The notes beneath the pieces are model-generated. The model saw only the letters and a list, made by a program, of their open reading frames with translations. It searched no databases and was not told the DNA's origin. Below are positions 49,507 through 62,200 of a stretch of 64,000 bases of DNA, piece after piece; within the stretch, counting starts at the first letter, position 1; each line of letters opens with the position of its first letter. The translations under genes and the position numbers were made by a program. Location of the stretch: contig JAPDFW010000126.1 in NCBI GenBank assembly GCA_028826165.1, positions 96,515 through 160,514 of the forward strand, in the 5' to 3' direction. Source of the stretch: Anaeramoeba ignava (taxonomy: Eukaryota; Metamonada; Anaeramoebidae).

Positions 49507-49881
49507 TTAATTCTTTTTTTGATCGACAGATTTTGCTTGAATTTCTTTTTGGAGTTTAGCAATTTCTTCACTTAAACGATTAGTTCTAAACAAATATTCC
49601 TGTTGAATAAGGATAATTTCCTGTTCTTGAAGAGATTCAATTTGGGATAAAACATTACCAAGTCTTTTCAAAGAAAGAAAAATAGATTGAACAATATCAT
49701 GAACTTCTTGAAGAGTAAGAGCACTTGATTCCATACTCATTAAAGCTTTACTTAATCTTGTTGCTCCTGAAATTAAATCTTGTGCACTTTGGGTTAATAA
49801 TGCAAAATTCGTATTTTTTGGGGTTCTTATTTCTTGTTCTGCTTGAATTGTCTTTAAAAATTCTTCTAAATTTGGATTCAT
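49507..49881 (-). CDS. Small helical coiled-coil protein, unrecognised
   Basis: 124 residues, single exon, ATG at 49881. The sequence is regular amphipathic helix with heptad-like spacing (LISGATRLSKALMSMESS; LKRLGNVLSQIESLQEQE; RLSEEIAKLQKEI) and a Lys-rich end. Codon use matches a real gene and is less biased than random AT-rich sequence. I cannot assign a family. Small subunits of Mediator (MED21/22 type) or of BLOC-1/BORC have this size and architecture, but no diagnostic residue decides it. Confidence 0.65.
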   Translation of the reverse strand: MNPNLEEFLKTIQAEQEIRTPKNTNFALLTQSAQDLISGATRLSKALMSMESSALTLQEVHDIVQSIFLSLKRLGNVLSQIESLQEQEIILIQQEYLFRTNRLSEEIAKLQKEIQAKSVDQKKN

Positions 49882-50157
49882 TTTTTATTTTTTATTTTTT
49901 ATTTTTTATTTGCAATTTTAATTTTTAATTTTTAATTTTTATAAAGGAAAATGGAAAGAAATAAAAAAGTGAAAGGAAAAAATAGTTTTTTGTTTTTTTA
50001 ATTTTTTAAAAAAAAAATTTTTTTTTATTATTCGAAACTTGAGAATTTGAATTGAAAATTTAATTGAAAATTTATTTAGAAATTCGAATTTATTAATCAT
50101 TAAATTTAAATTCATTTTCAATTATTGAATTAAATTAATTCAATTAAATTTTTTGGA

Positions 50158-53139
50158 TTAAAAAAAGGATCGTGATTCAAAAAATAAATCAATTATGGAA
50201 TTTGTATTTAATTGATAATAATCTTTAACATCTTTAAACTCTTCTTTCATTTCTTCAGTAATTTCTTGTGTTTTGTCAAATTCATCATGATAAAGAAAAT
50301 GGATTAATTGTTGAATTGTTTCAAATGATTTTCCTGAATAATCATGAACTTGATTTGATGTATCTTGGACATTTAACTGAAACATTCCTTTGAATAATTC
50401 ACTTCTTATTATCAATATTAATTTGTGAACTTTAATTTCTTTTTCATCTCCAATAAGTATTGTAAAATCTTTGGTTTCGTTTTGTTGAAATAATTTGGAT
50501 AAATCTTGTATTATTCCTTTTCTTCCTTTTTTTGATTCGATCCATTTTGAATCAAATCCAATTTCCTTGAAAAATTCTGTTAAATCTTCTTCCTTCTTTA
50601 GAATATCTTCGAAAATTAATTTTGAGTTTTTTTCATTTTGGTAATATCGGGAATAATATGACGAATGAGACGAATTCTGATAAATTTCATCTAATTTTTG
50701 ATATAGATATTCAAAATCAATAAATCCTGTATAAATGAAATTTAAAACTAATTGAACAATTTCTTTTGATTTGACGTGGCAAACCTTGATCAATCTATAT
50801 AAAATTGCTTCATCCTTATCCAATCTTGCTAATAAAATTAATCTGTGAACATGAAATTTAAAACCATCATTTGATTGAATTGTGAGATCTGCAAATTGAT
50901 CTGATTTTAATAAATTATTTAAATCTTCATTGAATGAAAAGATTCTTCTGAAAATCGTCAACAAAGTATGACTGACATGATTATCTTTCAAATCATAAAT
51001 ATTGGCGTTATTTATTAATAAGGTTATCATCACAGAATAATTAATTATGGTTCTCATTTCACACGCTAAAACAAGAGGTGTTTTTGCATCATTTGTTTTT
51101 GCATTAATATCTGCACCTTTAGAAATTAAATACTTGATAATTTCATCTGATGTAAAATAATGATTAAGGAAGATATAATGCAAAGGTGTTTCATTTTTAT
51201 TGGTTTTTGCATTGATATCAGATCCTTTTTCAACAAGAAATTCAACAACTTCAATTGATTGATGGAAATTACAAGCAAAATGTAAAGGTGTTTCGTTATT
51301 ATTTGCTTTTGCATTGATATCTGATCCTTTTTCAACAAGAAATTCAACAACTTCTTTGGAATTATTTTTACAAGCAAAATGTAAAGGAGTTTCTTTTTGA
51401 TTTGTTTCTGCTTTAATATCAGTTCCTTTTGAAATCAAATATCGAATAACTTCTTTGGAATTATTTTTACAAGCAAAATGTAAAACTGTTTCATTATGAA
51501 TGGTTTTTGCATTTATATCAACTCCTTTGAAAATCAAATATCGAATAACTTCTTTGGAATTGGATTTACAAGCAAAATGTAAAACTGTTTCTTTTTGATT
51601 TGTTTCAGCTTGAATATCAGCTCCTTTGAAAATCAAATATCGAATAACTTCTTTGGAATTATCTTTACAAGCAAAATGTAAAGGAGTTTCGTTATTAATT
51701 GTTTTTGCATTTATATCAGATCCTTTTTCAATCAAATAATCAATAATTTCTGTATTGGCTTGTTTTTTCTCACACAAAAAATGTAAAATCCTTCTGTTAT
51801 GATTCATTTCGATATTAAAATCAGCTCCTTTTGATACCAAATACTTGATATTCTCAATAGGAGAATCGTTTAAACAGGCAAAAAATAAAACAGTTTCACG
51901 ATCTTCTGTTGGTTCATTAATATCTGCTCCTTTTTCAATCAAGTATTTCACAACTTCAAATGGATATGAGTAAAAAGCATAATGCAAAGGTGTTCTGCTT
52001 TCAGCAAAACCAATATCATAAATGGATGTGGAGATATTCAAATCTGCGCCATTTTCAACCAACAATTTGATAATTTCAAATGAGTCTTTTTGTTGGCAAA
52101 GAAGATGTAAGGGTGTTTCATCATCAAAACTTTTTGCATTTATATCAATCCCTTTTGAAATCAAATATCGAATAGTTTCAAATCTTTGTTTTTGATCTTT
52201 TCTGTTGCACAAAACATGCAGTATATTTTGATTAGAATAAGACTTAGTACCCAAATCTGCACCTTTTTCAACAAGAAATTTAATAATTTCAAAAGAGTCA
52301 TTTGAATTTTGACAAGCAAGAAGTAAAGGTGTTTCATTTGAATTTGTTTTTGCGTTAATATCAACTCCTTTTTTGGAAACTAAATATTCAACAACTTCTT
52401 TGGAATTATTTTTACAAGCAAAATGTAAACCTGTTTCTTTTTGATTTGTTTTTGCTTTAACATCAACTCCTTTTGAAATCAAATATCGAATAACTTCTTT
52501 GGAATTATTTTTACAAGCAAAATGTAAAACTGTTTCATTTTGATTTGTTTTTGCATTTATATCAATCCCTTTTGAAATCAAATATCGAATAACTTCTTTG
52601 GAATTGGATTTACAAGCAAAATGTAAAACTGTTTCTTTTTGATTTGTTTCGGCTTTAATATCAGATCCTTTTTCAACAAAATATTGAATAATTTGAATGG
52701 AATTATTTTTACAAGCAAAATGTAAAACTGTTTCTTTTTGATTTGTTTCGGCTTTAATATCAGCACCCTTTTCAACAAAATAATTAATCAATTCCATTTT
52801 TCCATCTCCTTTCCAATTACTTAATACATAATGTAAAGGTGTTTTTCCTTGATTATCTCTTTCATTAATAAAAACTCCACTTCCAATTAGAAACAAAATT
52901 ATTTTCATTTCTAAATTTTTTATAATTGCAAAATGTAAAAAATTTCTTCCTAAATTATCAATTAAATTTGTATTTATTCCTTTTTGAAATAAAACCTCAA
53001 TCATTTCAAAAGAAATTGTTGAAATTGTTTCAAAATTGAAATTAATTTCTTTTTGTTTTGATAAATCAATTTCTGCAAAATTATCAATGTTTTTTAAGTA
53101 TTCAATATCATTTTGTTCAATAGCTTTCAAAAAATTCAT
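50158..53139 (-). CDS. Ankyrin-repeat protein with two C-terminal BTB/POZ-like segments
   Basis: 993 residues, single exon, ATG at 53139-53137. Roughly twenty 33-residue ankyrin repeats occupy residues ~60-730 with the consensus NETPLHFACKNNSKEVI followed by YLISKGADINAKT. Two BTB-like segments follow: FADLTIQSNDGFKFHVHRLI (~750-815) and DFTILIGDEKEIKVHKLILI (~890-985), the second ending in FETIQQLIHFLYHDEFD. BTB proteins are often Cullin-3 adaptors, with the repeats choosing the target; the partner cannot be inferred. The stop codon side lies 276 bp from the small coiled-coil gene. The start lies 74 bp from the end of RNF213-like copy B on the same strand. Confidence 0.94.
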   Translation of the reverse strand: MNFLKAIEQNDIEYLKNIDNFAEIDLSKQKEINFNFETISTISFEMIEVLFQKGINTNLIDNLGRNFLHFAIIKNLEMKIILFLIGSGVFINERDNQGKTPLHYVLSNWKGDGKMELINYFVEKGADIKAETNQKETVLHFACKNNSIQIIQYFVEKGSDIKAETNQKETVLHFACKSNSKEVIRYLISKGIDINAKTNQNETVLHFACKNNSKEVIRYLISKGVDVKAKTNQKETGLHFACKNNSKEVVEYLVSKKGVDINAKTNSNETPLLLACQNSNDSFEIIKFLVEKGADLGTKSYSNQNILHVLCNRKDQKQRFETIRYLISKGIDINAKSFDDETPLHLLCQQKDSFEIIKLLVENGADLNISTSIYDIGFAESRTPLHYAFYSYPFEVVKYLIEKGADINEPTEDRETVLFFACLNDSPIENIKYLVSKGADFNIEMNHNRRILHFLCEKKQANTEIIDYLIEKGSDINAKTINNETPLHFACKDNSKEVIRYLIFKGADIQAETNQKETVLHFACKSNSKEVIRYLIFKGVDINAKTIHNETVLHFACKNNSKEVIRYLISKGTDIKAETNQKETPLHFACKNNSKEVVEFLVEKGSDINAKANNNETPLHFACNFHQSIEVVEFLVEKGSDINAKTNKNETPLHYIFLNHYFTSDEIIKYLISKGADINAKTNDAKTPLVLACEMRTIINYSVMITLLINNANIYDLKDNHVSHTLLTIFRRIFSFNEDLNNLLKSDQFADLTIQSNDGFKFHVHRLILLARLDKDEAILYRLIKVCHVKSKEIVQLVLNFIYTGFIDFEYLYQKLDEIYQNSSHSSYYSRYYQNEKNSKLIFEDILKKEEDLTEFFKEIGFDSKWIESKKGRKGIIQDLSKLFQQNETKDFTILIGDEKEIKVHKLILIIRSELFKGMFQLNVQDTSNQVHDYSGKSFETIQQLIHFLYHDEFDKTQEITEEMKEEFKDVKDYYQLNTNSIIDLFFESRSFF
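51080..52800 (-). repeat. 99-bp coding repeats of the ankyrin domain
   Basis: Several adjacent repeats are near-identical at DNA level (e.g. blocks containing acttctttggaattatttttac near 51350, 51450, 52395, 52495). This shows recent duplication or gene conversion of 99-bp units within the gene. Confidence 0.85.
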
Positions 53140-53214
53140 TTTGCCTTTTTTTTTTTATTTAAATTTTTTAGTTTGAGGAAAAATGAAATCCAAAAAAAAT
53201 GCAAAATTTCAAAA

Positions 53215-56200
53215 TTAATTCTTTAATTTAGAAAGAAGAAATTCATAACCTGATAATGAATGTTTAAGTAAAATTGATTTTGGAAAATATCTTGGAATTA
53301 AATCAAGTATTTGTTTTTCATTTTCATCATTTGGATCAATATAGATTATGAAATTTTTAAATTCAGTTTTTTCATTAAGACAATCTTCAATTTTCATTAA
53401 TGATTTTTTCCAAAGTGAAAGAAGAATTGGTAAATTAAAATATTCAATCATTTCATTCAATTCTTTTTTCTCTTTTTCTGATATTTCCTTTTTGAATTTT
53501 TCTGAAATCTTTTCTCTTGGTTCATAAAAATATTCTTCAAAATTTAAATGTAAATTAACTAAATGTTTTAATTTTAAATTTTGAATTGTTTTTGATCCAT
53601 TTTTTGTTGAAATTAAATTATTATTTCTTGATAAATGAAGATTTTTTTCTGCAAATTCAAGGAAATTTAAATTGGGAATATTATGTAAATGAACTGAATC
53701 TAATGGAATATTAGAACATGAGAAAACTACTATTTGAATTAAACTCATACATTGATTTATTGCATTTGTTTCTTCAAGTTCTTGAATAATTTCTTTCCAA
53801 ATTTGTTGTGGAATTTTTTCTTGTTGCCATCTTTGATCATTTAATCGTAATAATCTTTGATTAAAATTATCATTGAATATAAAATATTCAATTTTTGATT
53901 CAATCCATTTTGGTTTTGTTGTAATATTCAAAAAATCAATTAAATATTCTTTCAAAAGAATTACTGAAATTTGATAAATGTTATGATCATTAATAAAATC
54001 AATTACTTCTTCAGTATTTAAATGAATAATTTTTGATTTATCAAATTCTTCATAATTTAATGGGAAATTAATTGTAAATTTTTCAAAAGGATCAATCAAT
54101 CTCTTTACTTTTTTTTTCTCTTTATCTTGGTTATCTTTATGTTTATCTTGATTATCTTTATCTTTATCTTGATTATCTTTATCTTTATCTTTATCTTTAT
54201 CTTTATCTTTATCTTTATCTTTATCTTTATCTTTATCTTTATCTTTATCTTTATCTTTATCTTTATCTTTATCTTTATCTTTATGTTTATCTTTATCTTT
54301 ATCTTTATCTTTATCTTTATCTTTATCTTTATCTTTATCTTTATCTTTATCTTTATCTTTATCTTTATCTTGATTATATTTATGTTTATGTTGATGTTGA
54401 TGTTTATCTTGTTTATCTTTATCTTTATCTTTATCTTTATCTTTATCTTTATCTTTATCTTTCTCTTGATTATCTTTATCTTTATGTTTATGTTTATGTT
54501 TATGTTTATGTTTATCTTTATCTTTCTCTTTCTCTTTCTCTTTCTCTTTCTCTTTCTCTTTATCTTGATTATCTGTATTTTTGGAGGAAAAGTACAATGG
54601 ATTGTCTTTAATGAAATCAATAGGATCAAATCCATTATTATTATTCTTATTATTATCATTATCTTTCTTTTTGCATTTAAACAATTCTGGATGTTTTCGG
54701 TATTCCTCCTCGTAAGTACCTATTTGATTATAATTATTATTATTTTCCTTTTTCTCTATGTTTTTCTTTTTCTGTTTAATCAAAAATAAATATTTAATAT
54801 CTTTATTTCCCATTAATTGATTATGCATTGAAATTGCATATTTGATTAAACTTGGTACGCAAATAAAAACATCTTCTTCTCCTGATAAACAAAATGATAT
54901 TGGAAGATTTTTACTCATTTCAATTTGTTGAAGATAATTAGGTATTTCTCTACATCCAAAAACTCCTTTAACATCTTTCCATGTTAAATTCCAAAATTTT
55001 TCAAAATCTTCATACCATTTTTCAATCTTATTGCTTTTATCTTTATTCTTACTTTCTTCATTTTTGATAAATTTTTCTATTGTTAAATTTTCAGAATCTT
55101 TCTTTGAAATTTTCCCATTTAATGTTTCCATTACATAAGAAGTAAAATTTAAAAATCCTGGAAATAAACTTAGTGAATATAATTTTTTCCAATTTTTAAT
55201 AACAAAAAAAATAATTGGAGATTTTGGAATTTCTTCATTAACATCTTCTTTAAAAAATGAAAGGAATTGTTGATAAGTTTGCCTTTTATATGTAATAGAT
55301 TGATAAACCGTTTTATAATTATTTAATTCTTTAATAGCATTTTTGAATTCAATTCCTTGTTTTTCTTTTACAATTTCTAATATTTTTTGTTTCTTTTTTT
55401 GTAATTGATAACCAAAAAATGCTTCAATTTCTATTCTTTTGTTTTCATCTTTAAATTCATTAATATTTTCTGAACTAATTAATTTCCATTTATTATCACT
55501 TCCTAATTCATTTAGAAAATGATGATAAAAATGATAAGCATCTTCAATTGATAAATTTAAAATTTTTGCTAATAAAATAAAATCTTCTTCAACTTTAACT
55601 TTTAAAATTTCTTTTAATTCTTGAATATTTTTGGGTTTTTTCATATTTGGATTAATAATATTATTCAAAAAATTATTTGCAAAATGATCATTAATTGTTG
55701 AAAAACACAAAATAACACAATTTGTTATAATTTTTAAAATCAAATAACAATCATATTTTAAATTTGATCTGCATTGTTCATCTTCAATTTCATAAAATGA
55801 ATGTAAATAACCTAAAGGAGATGGGAAATCTTTTTCATTGGCTCTTGTTGTTCCATTTGATGGAGAATGATGTGTTCCTCCAATTTTTTCATTACAAACA
55901 GGACAAACTCCAATTTCATCTGGTTCTGCACATTCACCAATATAAAAAACATGATTATTTTTACATTTCCACCAAGCTCTTCCTCCTTTCAAATATTCTT
56001 TTAATAAAGGATGTCCTGGCATTCCAATCCAATATATTTCTTTCAATTCTTTCATTGTATTGATTGTTGAAGATTCTTCATAATTTTGCATCATTTCATT
56101 TGAAATTAATTTTTTTAATGGTTCAAAATTAATAGCTTCAATAAATTCAATTGTATGAAATATTATTGAAATAATTTCATTTGTAATTTTATTATCTTGA

Positions 56201-59200
56201 AGTTTCTTTCGAGAAATTGAAGCTATCATTAATGAATATTTTCCACTTTCATATTCTTTTTAAATTCTTAATTCCTTTCATTTCATTTTTGGAAATGTTC
56301 TACTAAACTTATTCCTTTTATATTTGGAATATCTATTTTATAATTAAATTCACAAGAAGCTAATTTATCCATTTTTATATCTGGAATTTTTTTTTGAAGT
56401 TTTTGAATATTTTGTGATATAAATTGACTTAATTCTTTTTGTCCTTTTCTTTCATATATTATTTTGCATAAATAAACAATCCAATTAATTCCAAGTTCAT
56501 TCTCAAATATTTTTGGATTCTCAATAATCATTTGATTTGGATTTTGAATAGAAAAAGATCTAAAATCTACTAATCGACTTATTTTATCAAAAGCTAATGG
56601 TTCTGTAATAAAATCTTCAAGAATAATTGCATTTTTTGAATTAGAATTATTGTTATTGTTTGATTTTGAAAATATCAATAAATCTTCGTTTTCAATTTTT
56701 CTCTTTTCATCAATCAAAATTTCTAAACATGAAAATGTAAGTTGATTATAACCATTTTGAAATAAATAATTTAAAGAATTATCCAAAATTTCTTTGAAAA
56801 TTTTCCAAATATTTTTATCTTTTTTTGAATATGAAATTAATTCACGAATCAATGAATTCATTACAAAATTTGATTTTATAAAATTTAATCTTCGGATATC
56901 TAATATTTTTTTTTCTTTCCCAACTAATATATTTATAAATTGATTAAAGTTTTCTTTTGCCTCATTTTCTTGTAAATTTGATTCAAATATAATTTTTGAA
57001 TTAATATTTTTCCAACATTTTCAAAGTAAAGTGTACAATAACCTCGAATTAAAGTTTGGTTTACTTTCCTTCTATGCTCTAATTGTTTTATTACTTCAGA
57101 TCCTGGATATTTTTTTTTATCTATTTTTTTTTTTGGTTGAGATTCTTTCCAAAATTTAATAAATAGATCAGTAATAGATTTGTTTAATTCATTTTGTTTC
57201 TTGTTTTTTTCATAATTTTTGAATAATTCCAAAATAATTTCTTTTTGTTTTTTTCTTAATTTTTCATTGAATGGAAATAATAAGGAAATAAAAATATTTC
57301 TTAATATCAAAAGTTTACTCCAATTTTCAATTAATTCTTTGGTTTTTTTCTTTGTTTTTTCATTATTTTTATTTTTACAATTTTTAATTAATGATAATAA
57401 AATATTTTGAATTTCGAAATTTGATTTTGAAATGATTCCACATACAAACTTTTTTAGACGATTATCTTTTTCATTAAATAATATATTTCTTAAACTTGAA
57501 AAATAACTTTCAAGAAATGAAAATATTGAAAATGTTTTCTTTTTTAATTCTTGTGATGTTTCCAATGTTTTAATATTTAGGATTGCCAATGAGTTGAAAT
57601 AATGTTGAATCAAAAATATATTATCTAACAAAGATTTTATATATTGAAAGAAAGTTGAATGAATTTCTTTTAAAGATAATCTAATAATTTTCTTATCATT
57701 AAATAATTCAATAAGATTTATTAAATTAATTTGAATTTGATTAAATTTTTCTAAATTTGTTTTTCCTATTGCAAAAATAAGGAAATCATTTAAATATCTA
57801 GAAAGAATATTTTCAATAAATTTTTCATTTTGATTTTGATTTTCAATTTCATTTTGATTTTGATTTTCAATTTCATTTTGATTTTGATTTTGATTTTGAT
57901 TTTCAATTTCATTTTCATTTTCATTTTCATTTTCATTTTCATTTTGAATTTCAATTTGATTTTCATTTTGATTTTCATTTTGATTTTCAATTTCATTTTC
58001 ATTTTGATTTTGATTTTCATTTTGATTTTCATTTTCAATTTGATTTTCAATTTGATTTTCAATTTGAATTTTAATTTGATTTTGATTTTGATTTTCAATT
58101 TGAATTTGAATTTCATTTTCATTTTGATTTTGATTTTGATTTTCAATTTCATTTTCATTTTTATTTTGATTTTGATTTTGATTTTGATTTTCAATTTGAT
58201 TTTGATTTTGATTTTGATTTTGATTTTCAATTTCATTTTCATTTTTATTTTGATTTTGATTTTGATTTTGATTTTCAATTTGATTTTGATTTTGATTTTG
58301 ATTTTGAATTTGATTTTGATTTTGATTTTGATTTTCATTTTGATTAATTTCTTTGAAAAGAGAACATTCACAAAATGGTAAATTAATTAATTCATTTAAA
58401 ACCTCCATATCTTTTGAAATAAAACCAAAATCTTCAATAAGTGAATAAATATAGAATGAAAATGGAAATTTTGAATTTTGAAATTTATCTTTCAAAAAAA
58501 ATTCATAACATGGAATTTCATATTCTTGTAAAATTGTAATCCAAATTCTTTTAATAATTAATTCTTCTTTTGATTCTTTTTCTTTGTTATTTAACAATTT
58601 CAAATTTTGATTTAAATTTAAATTATTAAGCATTAAACCAAAGATTTTGGAAATTTTTGAAACAAAAATATCAAAATAATAAGAAGTTATTGAATTAATT
58701 AAATTGTAATTTTTAAAAATTTCTTGTAAATTCCAATTATATAATTCTAATCCTTCCTTTTCTCCTGAATTAATAATTTTTATAAGAGATAAGAAAAAAG
58801 CATTTATAATTTCTTTATCATTCAATAATAAATCAAGAAGTTGATTAAATTCATTAATATATTTTTGATTTAATGGATTTGAAATTTGTGAAATTGAAAG
58901 AGGTTTAATTTCTTGAATAAATTGATGAAAATTTTCTTTTAAATTATAAATAATATCTTTGAGATTGAAATTTTGATTTTTCATTTTGATTAAATTAAAA
59001 TTATATTCTTGTTCCAATTCATTTAGATAATAAAATTCCCAATTATTTTCAAAACAATAAAATAAATCATCTTTTTGAAGAGGTGTTAAATGAAGAATAA
59101 GCATAATATAAGATTTATGATCTTTCAAACTATTATTCCTTCTTAGATTTTCTTTTACATCATTTTGGTTATTTTTTTGTTTTTTATTATAATTTTCTAA

Positions 59201-62200
59201 AAGTAGATTTTCAATAAGATATTTAACTTGATAAAACATTTGGAAAGAATTTCTGACAGAAATAGTAAAATGAACCTTTAAAATAAATTTTCATTATCCA
59301 TATTTTCAATCCATTGGTCTTTTAAATATTTCTCTAAATCTTTATCAGAATCATAATTTGAAACATCAATTTGAAGAATTTTATATCCTTTTAATAATTT
59401 CATGTTTTGTTGTATAATTGATGAACAAGTGAGAATAATAGAATTTTTAATTTTATTTTTTAAAATTTCTTTGTTGAATAAATCTTGTAAATTAATACGA
59501 AAATTTCTTTTATATTCTGTCAAAAAATTTTCCAACAATTTTTGATTTGATGATCTTAATTTTCCACTTGAAACTAAATCAATAACTTTAAACGTTTTAT
59601 CTATTCTACAAATTCTAATCCATTTTATTCTTGCTTCTTTTTCTATTTGATCCTTTGTTTTTGTTAAATTTTCTGATGAATTTAGTAATAGTTCATTTTG
59701 TAATTTTAATGCAAGCGAAGGAAAGAGATCATTATTATAATTGATTATTAAATTCTCTTTTTTAATTTGATAATTTGTTGCTTTTTCAATTCTTCCCAAA
59801 ATTTTAGTTTGTTTTTCAATAATTTGTTTTATTTGATCCTGTTTTATAAAATCTTCAGATATAAAAATTTGTTTTTCAAATCTATTTAAAATTGGTTCTA
59901 ATTCAAAATCATAAGCTCTTGTTTTATCAATTATAACAATAATCCTAAATTTTGGATCAACAAGAATATTTCGATTAATATCCCCAAATGAAACATTAGC
60001 AAAAAGTTTGTTTCCTTCTCTAATATAATTTTGATTTAATAAATCATATAAAGGTTCGTAAAGTTGTTCATTATTATATAAAATAATTGTTTGACCTGAT
60101 GAAACTGCATATTCAACTTTTTTGAGATTTTGAATTATTCTGAATCGACTTTTATCTTCTGCAAAAGATGAACCAAACAAAACAATAAAATTATTTTTAA
60201 TTTGTGAAATTATTAATGGAAGAATAGATAAATCGTTTGATAAAATCATTAAATGCCGAGAGAATTTTTGTGGATTATTTAGAAAATTATCTGAAAGTTT
60301 TTTGTTTGGGAAAGAATTATTATCAACAATTGAAAATGTTAAGTTTTGTTGTATTAATGGAAAAGTTGAAGGAATATATTTAGGTTGATCTATTTCAAGA
60401 ATTTCCATAATTTTAGGTTGAAGAATTTGAATAAAATGAGGTTTTGAACCAAAATTTCTATATATAGCATTCCAAATCATATCTGAGTTATTATATTCTA
60501 TTAAATTACTTGAGAAATTTAATCCAATCATTTTTAAAAAATAATAAAAATCTCTAAGTCCAAAATAATATCTTGGATTTTGTTTCTTTTCTTTTTCTTG
60601 AATATTAGGGAATTGATTATTAGAAATTAAATAATAAACTTGAGCAAGTTTATTTGCAAATTCTTTTGGGAATTTTGAATTAAATGAAAAAAGGATTCTT
60701 TGAGCTGTAAATGATAATTCTTCAATACTTGGATCAACTCTTTTCAATAATATTCCTCGATTTGTTTGACTTGGATCTAATTTCCAATTTGAAACTGATA
60801 TAATTGAAACAAATACTTCATCTTTTTGAATTAATAAATTTTGTTGTTTCATCAATTTTTTATCTACTTTTTCTAATTCAGAATGTAATATTGATAATGG
60901 AAGATCAGGACTAACTTCTGCAAGTGCAACTTCATCCAAAATAACTACACTAATAACATCTTCAGAATTAAATTTAGATGAATATTCTCGAGCTTTCTTA
61001 AATATATTATTGATTTCTGAAGCTTTGGTTATTGGAGAACATTGAATATAAAATGGTTTTAATGCAGGAAGATTTAATTCTTTTAAAATTGGATTGGAAT
61101 TTTTTGGTGGTTTCAATGTTTGCATTAAAATATTAATTGAAATTGATTTAGAAGAACCTGGTTTGCCAATTAAGAATAATGGAATTTGTGTATAACAACA
61201 AAAGAAAATCAAAAAAATATTTTCTTTTAATGCTTGATTAATTGCAACATTCCATTCTTTTACATTAATATCCAATTCTTTAATCAATTTTTCTTCTATT
61301 TCTTCAATAAATTTAAGAATATCATTTTCATTTTTCATTTCAATTTCCTTATTCTTATTCTTATTATTTTCATTTTTCTTTCCATTTTTCTTATAAAATT
61401 TGGAAAATTTTTCATAAAGAATTTTGAAATATGCTAATCTTAAATCTGAATTGAATTGACAACCAAAAGAAATGAATAATGATATAATAAATGAATCCAT
61501 AATTTTTTGATTTTGATTGTAGTTTTTTGATGGAAGTAAGAAATCTACATTTGTTTCTGTTAATAACCAATTAAAAATTTTGAGTGTTTTAGAACAATCT
61601 CTTAAAGAAACTGCACTTAATTTATCATTTGAATGGTACCGAAGAAAATTAAATGATTTAGCTAATAATTCTGTAAATAATTTTGTAAATTTTGTTGAAT
61701 CAATAAAAATTGATGATGATTTTTTTGAATTAATTTCATTAATAGAATTTTGGATTATTTTTTCTATATAAGGTTTTTCTGTTTGTTTTTTTAAATTTCC
61801 AAAATCAAAAATATCATCAAAAAATGAATCAGAAATTTGATGAACTCTATAAACTTCTTGTCTTAATAATTTCATTTCATCTTGTTTTTCTCCATAATCA
61901 AATATTAATCCTTCATCAGTTAAGAAATCTTCATCAGTTTTTGTTTTATTCCTTAATCTATAAGGATTTCCAGCTGCAATAAATTTAATTTGAGGAGAAA
62001 TAATTTTTCCATTTAAAGTTCTATCAAAAAAAAGAGATTTCATTAAAATTAAACATTTTTTGGGTGCTGTGTTGAATTCATCAAAGAAGATAATAATAAA
62101 TTTTTCTTCTTTTTGAATTTCTTTTTCTGAATTTTCAATAATTGAATAAATTTCTTTTCTTTTGGTTTTCCCATTAACTAGGAAAAGAATTAATTTTTGT

